This document shows positions 1 through 11,702 of a stretch of 64,000 bases of DNA, piece after piece. Each line of letters begins with the position of its first letter. Positions within the stretch are counted from its first letter, which is position 1. The position numbers were made by a program, and so were the translations under genes. The notes beneath the pieces are model-generated. The model made no database searches. It was given only the letters and a program-made list of their open reading frames with translations, and was not told where the DNA came from. The stretch comes from Candidatus Kosakonia sp. 282A-S69 (GTDB lineage Bacteria; Pseudomonadota; Gammaproteobacteria; Enterobacterales; Enterobacteriaceae). Location: NCBI RefSeq assembly GCF_029433855.1, contig NZ_JAROAU010000003.1:368034-432033 (forward strand), read 5' to 3'.

Positions 1-1560
1 GTTCTGCTCGGCGATGCGCATGGTCTGGAGATCGACGCGCTGGATAAAGAGGTGGCCCTCGACAGCCGCTCTCTGCCTGCTGAGATGGTGCGCGACGATG
101 CGATCCTCACCCATCCGGTCTTCAATCGCTACCATAGCGAAACCGAGATGATGCGCTATATGCACTCGCTGGAGCGCAAAGATCTGGCGCTCAACCAGGC
201 CATGATCCCGCTCGGATCCTGCACCATGAAGCTTAACGCCGCGGCAGAGATGATCCCGATCACCTGGCCGGAATTTGCTGAACTGCATCCATTCTGCCCG
301 CCGGAGCAGGCGGAAGGGTATCACCAGATGATCGCGCAGCTCTCCGACTGGCTGGTGAAGCTGACCGGTTACGATGCGCTCTGCATGCAGCCGAACTCCG
401 GTGCGCAGGGGGAATATGCCGGTCTGCTGGCGATCCGCCACTATCATGAAAGTCGCAATGAAGGTCATCGCGATATCTGCCTAATCCCAGGCTCTGCCCA
501 CGGCACGAACCCAGCCTCGGCGCAGATGGCGGGTATGCAGGTGGTTGTCGTCGCCTGCGATAAGAACGGCAACATCGATCTGGCCGATCTGCGCGCGAAA
601 GCGGAGCAGGCGGGTGACAACCTCTCCTGCATTATGGTGACCTACCCGTCAACGCACGGCGTCTATGAAGAGACGATCCGCGAAGTGTGCGAAGTGGTGC
701 ATCAGTTTGGTGGTCAGGTTTATCTTGATGGCGCGAACATGAATGCGCAGGTCGGCATCACCTCGCCGGGCTTTATCGGCGCGGATGTCTCGCACCTGAA
801 TCTGCATAAAACTTTCTGTATCCCGCACGGCGGTGGCGGCCCGGGTATGGGTCCGATTGGCGTGAAAGCGCATCTGGCACCGTTTGTTCCGGGCCACAGC
901 GTGGTGCAAATCGAAGGGATGCTGACGCGCCAGGGCGCGGTTTCCGCCGCACCGTTTGGCAGCGCATCGATCCTGCCCATCAGCTGGATGTATATCCGCA
1001 TGATGGGCGCTGAGGGGCTGAAAAAGGCGAGCCAGGTGGCGATCCTCAACGCCAACTATATCGCCAGCCGCCTGAAAGAGGCCTTTCCGGTGCTCTACAC
1101 CGGGCGTGACGGACGCGTGGCGCATGAGTGCATTCTCGATATTCGCCCGCTGAAAGAGGAGACCGGCATCAGCGAGCTGGATATCGCCAAACGCCTGATT
1201 GACTATGGGTTCCACGCGCCAACCATGTCCTTCCCGGTTGCCGGCACGCTGATGGTTGAACCGACGGAATCGGAAAGCAAAGTCGAACTGGATCGTTTTA
1301 TCGACGCGATGCTGGCGATCCGCGGCGAGATCGAGCGCGTGAAGCAGGGCGAGTGGACGCTGGAGGATAACCCGCTGGTCAATGCGCCACATACCCAGCA
1401 TGAGCTGGTGAGCGAGTGGAACCATGCTTACAGTCGCGAGCTGGCGGTCTTCCCGGCGGGCGCGGTGAATAAATACTGGCCGACCGTGAAACGTCTGGAT
1501 GACGTTTATGGTGACCGCAATCTCTTCTGCTCCTGTGTGCCGATGAGCGAATACCAATAA
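1..1560 (+). CDS. gcvP: Glycine dehydrogenase (decarboxylating), P protein, 3' part
   Basis: This is the PLP-dependent P protein of the glycine cleavage system, which decarboxylates glycine and passes the aminomethyl group to the lipoyl H protein (GcvH) in the cytoplasm. The frame is open from base 1, so the first 430-440 codons of a roughly 957-codon gene lie outside the window; 519 codons remain. The PLP-lysine context HLNLHKTF is present (lysine codon at 808-810), followed by the glycine-rich GGGGPGMGP stretch. The protein ends in SCVPMSEYQ, nearly identical to the E. coli C-terminus. In E. coli gcvP is last in gcvTHP and is followed by ygfF, as here. A strong intrinsic terminator follows. 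The identification is secure; only the start is missing. Confidence 0.98.
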   Translation, partial: VLLGDAHGLEIDALDKEVALDSRSLPAEMVRDDAILTHPVFNRYHSETEMMRYMHSLERKDLALNQAMIPLGSCTMKLNAAAEMIPITWPEFAELHPFCPPEQAEGYHQMIAQLSDWLVKLTGYDALCMQPNSGAQGEYAGLLAIRHYHESRNEGHRDICLIPGSAHGTNPASAQMAGMQVVVVACDKNGNIDLADLRAKAEQAGDNLSCIMVTYPSTHGVYEETIREVCEVVHQFGGQVYLDGANMNAQVGITSPGFIGADVSHLNLHKTFCIPHGGGGPGMGPIGVKAHLAPFVPGHSVVQIEGMLTRQGAVSAAPFGSASILPISWMYIRMMGAEGLKKASQVAILNANYIASRLKEAFPVLYTGRDGRVAHECILDIRPLKEETGISELDIAKRLIDYGFHAPTMSFPVAGTLMVEPTESESKVELDRFIDAMLAIRGEIERVKQGEWTLEDNPLVNAPHTQHELVSEWNHAYSRELAVFPAGAVNKYWPTVKRLDDVYGDRNLFCSCVPMSEYQ

Positions 1561-1584
1561 TGGCTTGATTCCACTATCTTTTAA

Positions 1585-1605
1585 GGGCGCTTCGGCGCCC
1601 TTTTT
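1585..1605 (+). terminator. Intrinsic terminator after gcvP
   Basis: A 6-bp G/C stem (GGGCGC/GCGCCC) closes a TTCG tetraloop and is followed directly by five T residues. It lies 24 bp after the gcvP stop and ends before the ygfF ribosome-binding site, so it should end gcv transcription. Confidence 0.9.
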
Positions 1606-1620
1606 CTTCAGGAGAGCATT

Positions 1621-2364
1621 ATGGCAATGGCTTTAGTAAGCGGCGCAAGCCGGGGAATTGGTCGCGCCACCGCGCTGTTACTGGCGCAGGAGGGCTACAC
1701 CGTGGCAGTCAATTATCATCGCCAGCGCGACGCCGCCGATGAGGTAGTGGCAGAGATCCAGGCCCAGGGCGGCAAGGCGTTTATTGTGCAGGCGGATATC
1801 AGTGATGAGCGCCAGGTCGAGGCAATGTTTGCGCGCATTGATCAGCAGGGTTTGCCGCTGACCGCACTGGTCAATAATGCCGGCATTCTGTTTCAGCAGA
1901 GCCGGGTGGAGGCACTGAGCGCGGCGCGCATCAACCAGGTACTGGCGACCAACGTGACGGGCTATTTCCTTTGCTGTCGCGAAGCGGTGAAGCGTATGTC
2001 GATGCAGCATGGCGGGAAGGGCGGTGCGATTGTTAACGTCTCGTCAGCCGCGGCAAGGCTTGGCTCACCGGGAGAGTATGTCGATTATGCAGCGTCAAAA
2101 GGGGCGGTGGATACGTTAACCACCGGTCTGTCGCTGGAGGTGGCTGCCAGTGGCATCCGTGTAAACGGTGTGCGCCCGGGCTTTATCTATACGGAGATGC
2201 ATGCCAGCGGCGGTGAGCCGGGGCGCGTCGATCGCGTCAGCAGCGCCATTCCGATGCAGCGCGGCGGTCAGCCGGAAGAGGTCGCGCAGGCGATTGCCTG
2301 GCTGTTAAGCGATAAAGCCTCCTATGTAACAGGAAGCTTTATCGATCTGGCCGGAGGGCGGTAG
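1621..2364 (+). CDS. ygfF: SDR-family oxidoreductase YgfF
   Basis: A 247-residue classical short-chain dehydrogenase/reductase. The NAD(P)-binding motif SGASRGIG is at residues 7-14, NNAG at 85-88, the serine pair at 141-142, and the catalytic Tyr156-x3-Lys160 in YAASK. Length and sequence match E. coli YgfF, which also lies between gcvP and bglA; its substrate is unknown, though it resembles sugar dehydrogenases. The ATG follows a GGAG Shine-Dalgarno within 10 bases. It starts just after the gcvP terminator, so it probably has its own promoter or is reached by readthrough. A REP element follows it. Confidence 0.93.
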   Translation: MAMALVSGASRGIGRATALLLAQEGYTVAVNYHRQRDAADEVVAEIQAQGGKAFIVQADISDERQVEAMFARIDQQGLPLTALVNNAGILFQQSRVEALSAARINQVLATNVTGYFLCCREAVKRMSMQHGGKGGAIVNVSSAAARLGSPGEYVDYAASKGAVDTLTTGLSLEVAASGIRVNGVRPGFIYTEMHASGGEPGRVDRVSSAIPMQRGGQPEEVAQAIAWLLSDKASYVTGSFIDLAGGR

Positions 2365-2370
2365 CGTTTT

Positions 2371-2465
2371 TGATGCCGGATAGCGTTTCGCTTATCAGGC
2401 CTGCAAATCGAATGCGGCATACTGGTGTTGTCGGCCGGATAAGGCGCAGCCGCCATCCGGCAGCG
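2371..2465. repeat. REP/BIME palindromes between ygfF and bglA
   Basis: Two imperfect copies of the enterobacterial REP palindrome (GCCGGAT...ATCCGGC type) lie in the gap between convergent ygfF and bglA. The second, around 2434-2462, is the clearer one. Such elements commonly act as mRNA 3'-end stabilisers or bidirectional terminators, which fits this position. Confidence 0.8.
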
Positions 2466-2498
2466 CCTCAATAGATCACAGCAAAACGCACCCTCACA

Positions 2499-4022
<1,524 letters not shown>

Positions 4023-4047
4023 TTACACCAAAAAAACATCCTGTTTT

Positions 4048-4782
4048 TTATGCTATTTTCTTCGCCAGTTTTCGTCCCAGTGATTCGAGAATATAAATCA
4101 CCGGAATTTGTGTCGTAATATCGTAGCCACCTGAAATACGCATTTGCGGCACATGCCAGGAGATATTGTAATCCGCGAGTTTCGCCAGGCGTGAATGCTC
4201 ATGGCTGGTAATGGAGAGAACTTTGCAGTGATGCAGGCTGAACTGGCCGGCAAAACGCAGGATTTCCTCAGTTTCGCCAGAGACTGAGAGCACAATCGCC
4301 AGTGCGTTTTTCGCCATATCATTGGTTACCGGGAAATAGGGGTCGTCGATATGGTTACTGAACTTTCCAATATTAGAGAAGAAGCGCGCGCCATATTTGG
4401 CCAGCGCACCGGAGGTGCCCGCCCCGACAAAGATAATACGCTCGGAGGATAATATGATGTCGACGGTGCTATCGAGTAATTTATCGAATTCGTCGTTATT
4501 CACGCTTTTAAAAAAGCTGATCACTTCGCTGGCGCCGAAATTAGCCTGCGGCGGCTCGTTCTGCTCCAGATACAATTTAAAGCGAACGCGAAACTCCGAA
4601 TATCCCTCGCAGTTGAGCTTGCGGCAAAAGCGCAGCACCGTGGTGGTCGAGACGCCCGCCGCGTCGGCCAGCTCGCGGATCGTCATGTACATCACTTTGT
4701 CGCGATTTTTGACCACAAAGTTGTAGACCATCATCTCCAGGGGGTTGAGGCTGGCGATGGCGGAGTGGGTAAAGATCGTCAC
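4048..4782 (-). CDS. RpiR/MurR-family transcriptional regulator (HTH + SIS)
   Basis: A 244-residue regulator with an N-terminal HTH_6 domain (residues 1-80, including a VSTTTVLRF recognition-helix region) and a C-terminal SIS phosphosugar-binding domain (about 105-225, VGAGTSGALAKYGARFF). I place the start at GTG 4782 because AAAGGA sits 7 bases upstream. The ATG 66 bases further upstream has no such site and adds residues not expected in the family. It lies upstream of bglA on the same strand, so control of bglA by a phosphosugar effector is plausible but inferred. E. coli K-12 has no such regulator at this locus. Confidence 0.85.
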   Translation of the reverse strand: MTIFTHSAIASLNPLEMMVYNFVVKNRDKVMYMTIRELADAAGVSTTTVLRFCRKLNCEGYSEFRVRFKLYLEQNEPPQANFGASEVISFFKSVNNDEFDKLLDSTVDIILSSERIIFVGAGTSGALAKYGARFFSNIGKFSNHIDDPYFPVTNDMAKNALAIVLSVSGETEEILRFAGQFSLHHCKVLSITSHEHSRLAKLADYNISWHVPQMRISGGYDITTQIPVIYILESLGRKLAKKIA

Positions 4783-4975
4783 GGCGGTGTCCTTTGCTGC
4801 TGATAATGTAGCCAGCCCTTGCCGGGCCTGCCTGCAAATGTGCTTCATGCTGCCACAATTGCGGGTTGCGTGCTCCGACTTTTAGCCGCTCCTCAGGCAG
4901 CGGCATATTCAGATACGAAATATTTTAGCGTACAGGTGTGCACTGGAATTATTCTCAGTTACTCTAGTAGCGTAA

Positions 4976-5662
<687 letters not shown>

Positions 5663-5667
5663 CCTCG

Positions 5668-5704
5668 CATAGTGGCCGGGCGGGCATATGCCTTGCCCGG
5701 CGCA
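5668..5704. repeat. GC-rich inverted repeat between trhA and ygfZ
   Basis: GCCGGGCGGGCA and TGCCTTGCCCGGC form an imperfect hairpin in the gap between convergent genes. It is REP-like and could serve as a shared transcript end. No T tract is present on either strand. Confidence 0.5.
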
Positions 5705-5711
5705 TAACCAC

Positions 5712-6692
5712 TTACTCTTCGAGCGAGTAGGGCAGCGGCTTGATACTCAACGTATTGGCATCCTCGCGCACGCGGAACACGCTGTCCGGCTCCATGTCAT
5801 TATTCATCACGACCTGAACAATCACGCGTCCGTCATCCAGCTGCGCGGCAGCCAGCACGGTGCCGGTCCGACGCCAGTTGTCGCCCATTTTACGTTCGAG
5901 GTCTTCACCCGCTTCCGGGATGCGGCTGGCTGTGCCTGCCAGATACCACAGGGCGCGCTTATTGGCCCCGCGGAATTTCGCCCGCGCCACCATCTCCTGG
6001 CCGGTATAGCACCCTTTTTTAAAGCTGATGCCTCCGAGCGCCTGCAGGTTGGTCGCCTGCGGAATAAACTGTGCGACGTTGGCTTCGTCAATCACCGGAA
6101 GACCCGCTTCGATATTCAGCGCCAGCCACTGCTGGCTGTTATTGAACTGGGCTTCACCGCGTAGCTTCTCGGTGACCATTTCGGCCGTGGCGGCATCGGT
6201 CACCAGCAGGAAGCGCTCAGCGGGGTGCGCAAACCACAGCAGCGTGGTTTCGCCCTGCTGCACGACCTGATTTTCGCTGTCCGGTAGGGTGGTGAAGAGA
6301 TTCGCCAGCGCGGCACGCGCCTGAAAACCGGCCACACCGAGCAGAACGCGCTCGTCGTCCCCAGCGATAGTCACTTTGGAGAAGACGGCATATTTTTTCA
6401 GTTCGCGCAGTTGTGTTTCACGCACGCTGCGGCGTAAAAGCCACGCGAACCCCTCTTTATCGTGGAACAACCGCATATTGCTCCACATTTTACCTTTAGA
6501 ATCACAGTGCGCCGCCAGCAGATGCTGGTTAGCCGCCAGTGTCGAGACATCTGCCGTCACCTGGCCCTGCAGATACTTCTCGCTATCGGCCCCGGTGATG
6601 GTAGCCAGCGCCCAGTCATCGAGCGTCATAAGCGTCAGCGGCAGACGTGAAGAGGCGGTCGGCTGACGCGGAGGAAAAGGAGTAAAAGCCAT
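5712..6692 (-). CDS. ygfZ: tRNA-modifying / Fe-S assembly protein YgfZ
   Basis: A 326-residue folate-dependent protein of the GcvT-like COG0354 family that supports repair or assembly of Fe-S enzymes such as MiaB. The family signature KGCYTGQE is intact, with the essential cysteine at residue 228 as in E. coli. Start and end match E. coli YgfZ ([11 protein letters not shown]... to ...PLPYSLEE). It is divergent from sdhE, as in E. coli. Confidence 0.95.
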   Translation of the reverse strand: MAFTPFPPRQPTASSRLPLTLMTLDDWALATITGADSEKYLQGQVTADVSTLAANQHLLAAHCDSKGKMWSNMRLFHDKEGFAWLLRRSVRETQLRELKKYAVFSKVTIAGDDERVLLGVAGFQARAALANLFTTLPDSENQVVQQGETTLLWFAHPAERFLLVTDAATAEMVTEKLRGEAQFNNSQQWLALNIEAGLPVIDEANVAQFIPQATNLQALGGISFKKGCYTGQEMVARAKFRGANKRALWYLAGTASRIPEAGEDLERKMGDNWRRTGTVLAAAQLDDGRVIVQVVMNNDMEPDSVFRVREDANTLSIKPLPYSLEE

Positions 6693-6938
6693 ATTAATGT
6701 CCTGATTAGCTTAACGCTGTGTTGGGTGTTAATGGTAAAAGAGCCGGTGTCCATTGCAAGCGATAAAGCATGCGATTTGTGCCATTGTGATGGCTCTGCG
6801 AGATATTACCCAGCGGAATGAAATCGTTGCAAAAGAGTAGCTTTATTCTGGAAGCCAGCGCGTGCAATGAAATATTCCGCAAAAGATATATTAAAAACAC
6901 GTTACAATGTGCCCATCATGCCGAACAGGGAGATACAC

Positions 6939-7205
6939 ATGGATATTACTAACAAGGCCCGTATTCACTGGGCGTGCCGTCGCGGAATGCGCGAGCTCGA
7001 TATTTCCATCATGCCTTTTTTCGAACATGAGTACGATTCGCTAAGCGATGATGACAAACGTCTCTTTGTCCGCTTGCTGGAAAATGACGATCCCGATTTA
7101 TTTAACTGGCTTATGAACCACGGCAAGCCTCAGGATGCGGAGTTGCAAAGAATGGTGCAGTTAATCCAGACACGGAATCGGGATCGTGGTCCTGTGGCAA
7201 TCTGA
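6939..7205 (+). CDS. sdhE: FAD assembly factor SdhE
   Basis: An 88-residue protein that promotes covalent flavinylation of succinate dehydrogenase and fumarate reductase. The RGMRELD segment (about residues 14-20) carries the conserved RGxxE motif needed for this. The ATG at 6939 follows AGGGAGA and gives the standard length. cptA starts 20 bases before its stop in another frame, so the two are translationally coupled. A TACAAT -10-like hexamer is at 6903-6908. Confidence 0.95.
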   Translation: MDITNKARIHWACRRGMRELDISIMPFFEHEYDSLSDDDKRLFVRLLENDDPDLFNWLMNHGKPQDAELQRMVQLIQTRNRDRGPVAI

Positions 7206-7602
7206 GTTACGCGTCTCCTGGCGCGCACAGTGGCTCTCCTTACTGCTCCACGGATTGGTGGCCGCGCTCATCTTGCTTATGCCCTGGCCGCTGAGCTACA
7301 CGCCGGTATGGTTGCTGCTGCTTTCGCTGGTGGTATTTGACTCCGTACGAAGCCAGCGCCGCATTAACGCCTGTCATGGCGAGATAAAACTGCTGATGGA
7401 TTCCCGCCTGCGCTGGCAGGGAGAGGAGTGGGCTATTGTCGGTACGCCCTGGCTGCTGCGGAGCGGAATGATGCTGCGTTTGCGCCGCGAGGAAGATGGC
7501 CGTCGTCAGCATCTCTGGCTCGCGGCAGACAGTATGGATGCGCAGGAGTGGCGCGATCTGCGCCGGATGATTTTACAAAAACCGGCGCAGGGGCTGCACT
7601 AA
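7186..7602 (+). CDS. cptA: CptA/YgfX inner-membrane protein
   Basis: A 138-residue protein that starts with GTG ([16 protein letters not shown]) inside the 3' end of sdhE. The arrangement and N-terminus are the same as in E. coli ygfX. Two close transmembrane segments lie at about residues 16-34 and 38-52, followed by a soluble domain. In E. coli it forms the CptAB pair with SdhE/CptB and was described as a toxin acting on MreB/FtsZ polymerisation; that role is debated. Confidence 0.9.
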   Translation: MVLWQSELRVSWRAQWLSLLLHGLVAALILLMPWPLSYTPVWLLLLSLVVFDSVRSQRRINACHGEIKLLMDSRLRWQGEEWAIVGTPWLLRSGMMLRLRREEDGRRQHLWLAADSMDAQEWRDLRRMILQKPAQGLH

Positions 7603-7619
7603 AGGCATCTTCGCTGGGT

Positions 7620-8141
7620 TCAGGCGAAGCGTTCTGCCATCTCTGTCAGGATCTGCTCGCACCAGCTTTCAAGGCGCGCGTCGCTCAGGTCATACTGGTT
7701 AGTCTCATCCAGCGCCAGGCCGACAAACAGCTGCCCGTCGGCAATAATCGGTTTGTTGCTGGTAAATTCGTAGCCTTCGGTCGGCCAGTAACCAACGAAG
7801 TTGACGCCTTTCGGTGCCAGCTTGTCATGCAGCATGCCCAGCGCGTCGAGGAACCATTCGCCATAGCCGAGCTGGTCGCCCATGCCGTAGAGAGCGACAA
7901 TTTTGCCATCAAGGTTGAGAGTGTCGAGCGTCTCCCAGACGGCCTCCCAGTCTTCCTGCAGTTCGCCAAAATCCCAGGTCGGAATGCCGAGGATCAGCGC
8001 ATCATACTGCTCCATCAGGGCGGGAGCATCGTCTTTCAGGTTGTGTAGCGTGACCAGTTCCGGCCCGATAATGTCGCGAATTTTCTCCGCCGCCATTTCG
8101 GTGTAGCAGGTGCTGGAACCATAAAACAGACCAATATTCAT
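7620..8141 (-). CDS. fldB: Flavodoxin FldB
   Basis: A 173-residue long-chain flavodoxin that binds FMN and acts as a low-potential electron carrier in the cytoplasm. The phosphate-binding loop GSSTCYTE is at residues 9-16, and aromatic FMN contacts are in PTWDFGELQ (W57) and [13 protein letters not shown]. The ATG at 8141 gives the E. coli length and N-terminus ([12 protein letters not shown]). It is divergent from xerD with about 100 bp between starts, as in E. coli. Confidence 0.95.
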   Translation of the reverse strand: MNIGLFYGSSTCYTEMAAEKIRDIIGPELVTLHNLKDDAPALMEQYDALILGIPTWDFGELQEDWEAVWETLDTLNLDGKIVALYGMGDQLGYGEWFLDALGMLHDKLAPKGVNFVGYWPTEGYEFTSNKPIIADGQLFVGLALDETNQYDLSDARLESWCEQILTEMAERFA

Positions 8142-8240
8142 AACGTAAACATCTCGGTTCTTGATGTGTCTTTGCACGCAGTGTACCAGAATCAGGTCTC
8201 AATCAGGCATAATGCAGCGATTGAGAGAAGGAGAGGGCGG

Positions 8241-9137
8241 ATGGAAGAGGATCTCGCACGTATCGAACAATTTCTTGATGCGCTCTGGCTGGAGAATAAC
8301 CTGGCCGAAAACACCCTCAGCGCCTATCGTCGCGATCTGAAGGGCGTTGTGGAGTGGCTTCATCATCGGGGCAGCAGCCTGGAGCGCGCGCAGAGCGACG
8401 AGCTGCAGACCCTGCTCGCCGAACGCGTCGAAGGGGGCTATAAAGCAACGAGTTCGGCGCGTCTGCTGAGCGCCGTGCGGCGTTTTTTCCAGTATCTCTA
8501 TCGTGAAAAGCTGCGCCAGGATGACCCGAGCGCCCGGCTGGCGTCCCCTAAGCTGCCGCAGCGCCTGCCGAAAGACTTAAGCGAAACACAGGTGGGCAGG
8601 CTCTTACAGGCACCGGTGGTTGACCAACCGCTGGAGTTACGCGATAAAGCCATGCTTGAGGTGTTGTATGCGACCGGGCTTCGCGTGACGGAGCTGGTGG
8701 GGCTGACGATGAGCGATATCAGCCTGCGCCAGGGCGTGCTGCGGGTCATCGGTAAAGGCAATAAAGAGCGTCTGGTGCCGCTGGGCGAAGAGGCGATCTA
8801 CTGGGTTGAGCACTATCTTGAGTATGGGCGTCCGTGGCTGCTTAACGGGGCTTCTGTCGATGTGCTGTTCCCGAGCCAGCGCGGTCAACAGATGACGCGC
8901 CAGACCTTCTGGCATCGCATTAAGCACTACGCGGTGCTGGCAGGGATCGACAGTGAAAAGCTTTCGCCTCACGTTCTGCGCCATGCTTTTGCCACGCACC
9001 TGCTTAACCACGGCGCGGATCTGCGCGTGGTGCAGATGCTGCTGGGGCACCAGGATCTCTCGACAACGCAAATTTATACGCATGTCGCCACCGAGCGGCT
9101 GCGCAAGCTTCATCAACAGCACCACCCGCGGGCGTGA
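8241..9137 (+). CDS. xerD: Site-specific tyrosine recombinase XerD
   Basis: A 298-residue recombinase that works with XerC at dif, activated by FtsK, to resolve chromosome dimers. All six catalytic residues sit at their E. coli positions: Arg148, Lys172, His244, Arg247, His270 and Tyr279. The ATG at 8241 follows AAGGAGAGGG and gives exactly the E. coli length; longer upstream reading is not supported. dsbC follows after 24 bp and recJ after that, the conserved xerD-dsbC-recJ order. Confidence 0.98.
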   Translation: MEEDLARIEQFLDALWLENNLAENTLSAYRRDLKGVVEWLHHRGSSLERAQSDELQTLLAERVEGGYKATSSARLLSAVRRFFQYLYREKLRQDDPSARLASPKLPQRLPKDLSETQVGRLLQAPVVDQPLELRDKAMLEVLYATGLRVTELVGLTMSDISLRQGVLRVIGKGNKERLVPLGEEAIYWVEHYLEYGRPWLLNGASVDVLFPSQRGQQMTRQTFWHRIKHYAVLAGIDSEKLSPHVLRHAFATHLLNHGADLRVVQMLLGHQDLSTTQIYTHVATERLRKLHQQHHPRA

Positions 9138-9161
9138 GTGCTGACAATCTAAGGATCTGTT

Positions 9162-9872
9162 ATGAAAAAAGGTTTAATTATGTTCACCCTGCTGGCGGCG
9201 TTCACGGGCGCAGCCCATGCCGATGATGCGGCGATTAAGCAGTCGCTGGCGAAGCTGGGTGTACAGAGTTCCGACATCATGCCCGCTCCCGTTGCCGGAA
9301 TGAAAGCCGTGATGACCAACAGCGGCGTGCTCTATGTCACCGAAGATGGCAAACATATTATTCAGGGGCCGATGTATGACGTCAGCGGCGCGCAGCCGGT
9401 TAACGTCACCACCAAAATGCTGCTGCCGCATCTCAACGCGCTGGAAAAAGAGATGATTGTCTACAAAGCGCCGCAAGAGAAGCACGTCATCACCGTCTTT
9501 ACCGATATCACCTGCGGCTACTGCCAGAAGCTGCACAGCGAAATGGCGGACTACAACGCGCTGGGCATCACCGTGCGCTACCTCGCCTTCCCGCGCCAGG
9601 GCGTGCCGAGCGATGTGGAAAAAGAGATGAAGGCGATTTGGTGCGCGAAAGATCCGAAGAGAGCCTTTGATGATGCGATGGCAGGCAAAGGCGTGAAGCC
9701 TGCCAGCTGCGATATCAGTATCGCTAACCACTACGCGCTGGGCGTGCAGTTTGGTGTAAACGGGACGCCAGCCATTGTGCTGAACGATGGCTACGTGGTG
9801 CCCGGCTACCAGGCACCGGCCGAGATGAAAGCCTTCCTCGACCAGCACCAGAAAGCGACGGGCGGTAAGTAA
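9162..9872 (+). CDS. dsbC: Periplasmic disulfide isomerase DsbC
   Basis: A 236-residue thiol:disulfide interchange protein. A Sec signal peptide covers residues 1-20 (cleavage after AHA). An N-terminal dimerisation domain is followed by a thioredoxin-like domain with the CGYC active site at Cys118-Cys121. The structural disulfide pair is Cys161 and Cys183, and the cis-proline loop is Thr202-Pro203. It reshuffles wrong disulfides in the periplasm and is kept reduced by DsbD. Confidence 0.97.
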   Translation: MKKGLIMFTLLAAFTGAAHADDAAIKQSLAKLGVQSSDIMPAPVAGMKAVMTNSGVLYVTEDGKHIIQGPMYDVSGAQPVNVTTKMLLPHLNALEKEMIVYKAPQEKHVITVFTDITCGYCQKLHSEMADYNALGITVRYLAFPRQGVPSDVEKEMKAIWCAKDPKRAFDDAMAGKGVKPASCDISIANHYALGVQFGVNGTPAIVLNDGYVVPGYQAPAEMKAFLDQHQKATGGK

Positions 9873-9877
9873 TTTCT

Positions 9878-11611
9878 GTGAAAGCTGAGATACAACTTCG
9901 CCGCCGTGAGGTGGATGACGCAGCCGTGCTGGCGGATTCACTTCCGCCGCTGCTGCGTCGCTTATATGCCAGCCGCGGCGTGAAGAGCGATCGCGATCTG
10001 GAGCGCAGCGTAAAGGGAATGCTTCCTTGGCAGCAGTTGACCGGCATCGATGATGCGGTTTCGCACCTCTATAACGCCATGCGAGAAGGGCTGCGCATTA
10101 TCGTGGTTGGGGATTTTGACGCCGATGGCGCAACCAGCACCGCTTTGAGCGTGCTGGCGCTGCGTTCGTTGGGCTGTGACAACGTCAGCTACCTGGTGCC
10201 GAACCGGTTTGATGATGGCTACGGCCTCAGCCCGGAAGTGGTCGATCAGGCCCACACCCGCGGCGCACAGCTGATCCTGACCGTAGATAACGGCATCTCC
10301 TCTCATGCGGGCGTCGCGCATGCGCATGAGCTCGGTATCCCGGTTGTCGTCACCGATCACCATCTGCCCGGCGACACGCTGCCCGAGGCCGAGGCGATTG
10401 TGAACCCCAACCTGCGCAATTGCGACTTTCCCTCCAAATCGCTGGCGGGCGTCGGCGTCGCCTTCTATCTGATGCTGGCGCTGCGCGCTTTTCTGCGCGA
10501 CAACGGCTGGTTTGAGGCGCGCGGCATCGCGATGCCAAACCTCGCTGAACTGCTCGATCTGGTGGCGCTTGGCACGGTGGCAGACGTTGTCCCGCTGGAT
10601 GCCAATAACCGTATTTTGACCTGGCAAGGGCTGAGCCGTATTCGCGCTGGCCGCTGTCGGCCGGGTATTAAAGCGCTGCTTGAGATTGCCAACCGCGAGG
10701 CGCACAAGCTGGCGGCAAGCGATCTCGGCTTCGCGCTCGGCCCGCGCCTCAATGCTGCCGGGCGTCTGGATGATATGTCTGTCGGCGTGGCGCTGCTGCT
10801 GTGCGACAGCCTCGGCGAAGCGCGCCAGCTGGCAAGCGATCTCGACGCGCTCAACCAGACGCGCAAAGAGATTGAGCAGGGCATGCAGGCAGAAGCGCTG
10901 ACGCTGTGCGAACAGCTTGAGCGCAGCAGTGAGACGCTGCCCGGCGGGCTGGCGATGTACCATCCCGAGTGGCATCAGGGCGTGGTCGGTATTCTGGCTT
11001 CGCGTATTAAGGAGCGCTTCCATCGTCCGGTCATCGCCTTTGCGCCCGCCGGTGAAGGCGTGCTGAAAGGATCCGGGCGCTCTATCCAGGGGCTGCATAT
11101 GCGCGATGCGCTGGAGCGGCTCGACACCCTCTACCCCGGGATGATGCTGAAGTTCGGCGGCCACGCGATGGCGGCAGGGCTGACGCTTGAAGAGGCCAAT
11201 TTTGACGCCTTCCAGCAGCGCTTTGGTGACCTGGTCACCGAGTGGCTCGACCCGGCGCTGTTACAGGGCGAAATTCTCTCCGACGGGCCCCTTACTGCCC
11301 AGGAGATGACGCTTGAAGTGGCAGAGATGCTGCGCGAAGCGGGCCCGTGGGGGCAGATGTTCCCCGAGCCGATATTCGACGGTGAGTTTCGCCTGTTGCA
11401 ACAGCGGCTGGTGGGCGAGCGTCATTTAAAAGTGATGCTGGAGCCGATCGGCGGCGGTCCGCTGCTCGACGGGATCGCCTTTAACGTTGATACCGCCATC
11501 TGGCCGGATAACGGCGTTCGGCAGGTGAAAATCGCTTATAAACTTGATGTTAACGAGTTTCGCGGCAACCGTAGTGTGCAGCTGATCATCGAAAACCTCT
11601 GGCCACTTTAG
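9878..11611 (+). CDS. recJ: Single-strand DNA 5'-3' exonuclease RecJ
   Basis: A 577-residue DHH-family nuclease used in RecF-pathway recombination and mismatch and base excision repair. Metal-binding motifs are visible: GDFDADG (Asp79, Asp81, Asp83), VDNG (136-139) and DHH (160-162). The OB-fold and C-terminal regions are complete, and the length equals E. coli RecJ. The start is GTG at 9878, five bases after the dsbC stop, matching the known weak GTG start of E. coli recJ. Confidence 0.97.
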   Translation: MKAEIQLRRREVDDAAVLADSLPPLLRRLYASRGVKSDRDLERSVKGMLPWQQLTGIDDAVSHLYNAMREGLRIIVVGDFDADGATSTALSVLALRSLGCDNVSYLVPNRFDDGYGLSPEVVDQAHTRGAQLILTVDNGISSHAGVAHAHELGIPVVVTDHHLPGDTLPEAEAIVNPNLRNCDFPSKSLAGVGVAFYLMLALRAFLRDNGWFEARGIAMPNLAELLDLVALGTVADVVPLDANNRILTWQGLSRIRAGRCRPGIKALLEIANREAHKLAASDLGFALGPRLNAAGRLDDMSVGVALLLCDSLGEARQLASDLDALNQTRKEIEQGMQAEALTLCEQLERSSETLPGGLAMYHPEWHQGVVGILASRIKERFHRPVIAFAPAGEGVLKGSGRSIQGLHMRDALERLDTLYPGMMLKFGGHAMAAGLTLEEANFDAFQQRFGDLVTEWLDPALLQGEILSDGPLTAQEMTLEVAEMLREAGPWGQMFPEPIFDGEFRLLQQRLVGERHLKVMLEPIGGGPLLDGIAFNVDTAIWPDNGVRQVKIAYKLDVNEFRGNRSVQLIIENLWPL

Positions 11612-11629
11612 CGCCACTATTCGCTACAA

Positions 11630-11664
11630 ATAAGGGCATAGATCCGGTAGAATCTCGCCCTTAT
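11630..11664 (+). repeat. Inverted repeat between recJ and prfB
   Basis: ATAAGGGC (11630-11637) and GCCCTTAT (11657-11664) form a perfect 8-bp stem with a 19-base loop, followed six bases later by TTTTT. It may weaken readthrough from recJ into prfB. The long loop makes a true terminator uncertain. Confidence 0.4.
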
Positions 11665-11702
11665 CACCGCTTTTTGACAAGTCCAATAAAAGAAAACAGA
11701 CC

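Noticed and set aside
649-1557. A 302-codon frame antisense to gcvP
   Set aside because: It is a shadow of a highly conserved gene in GC-rich DNA, with no start signal and no recognisable protein.
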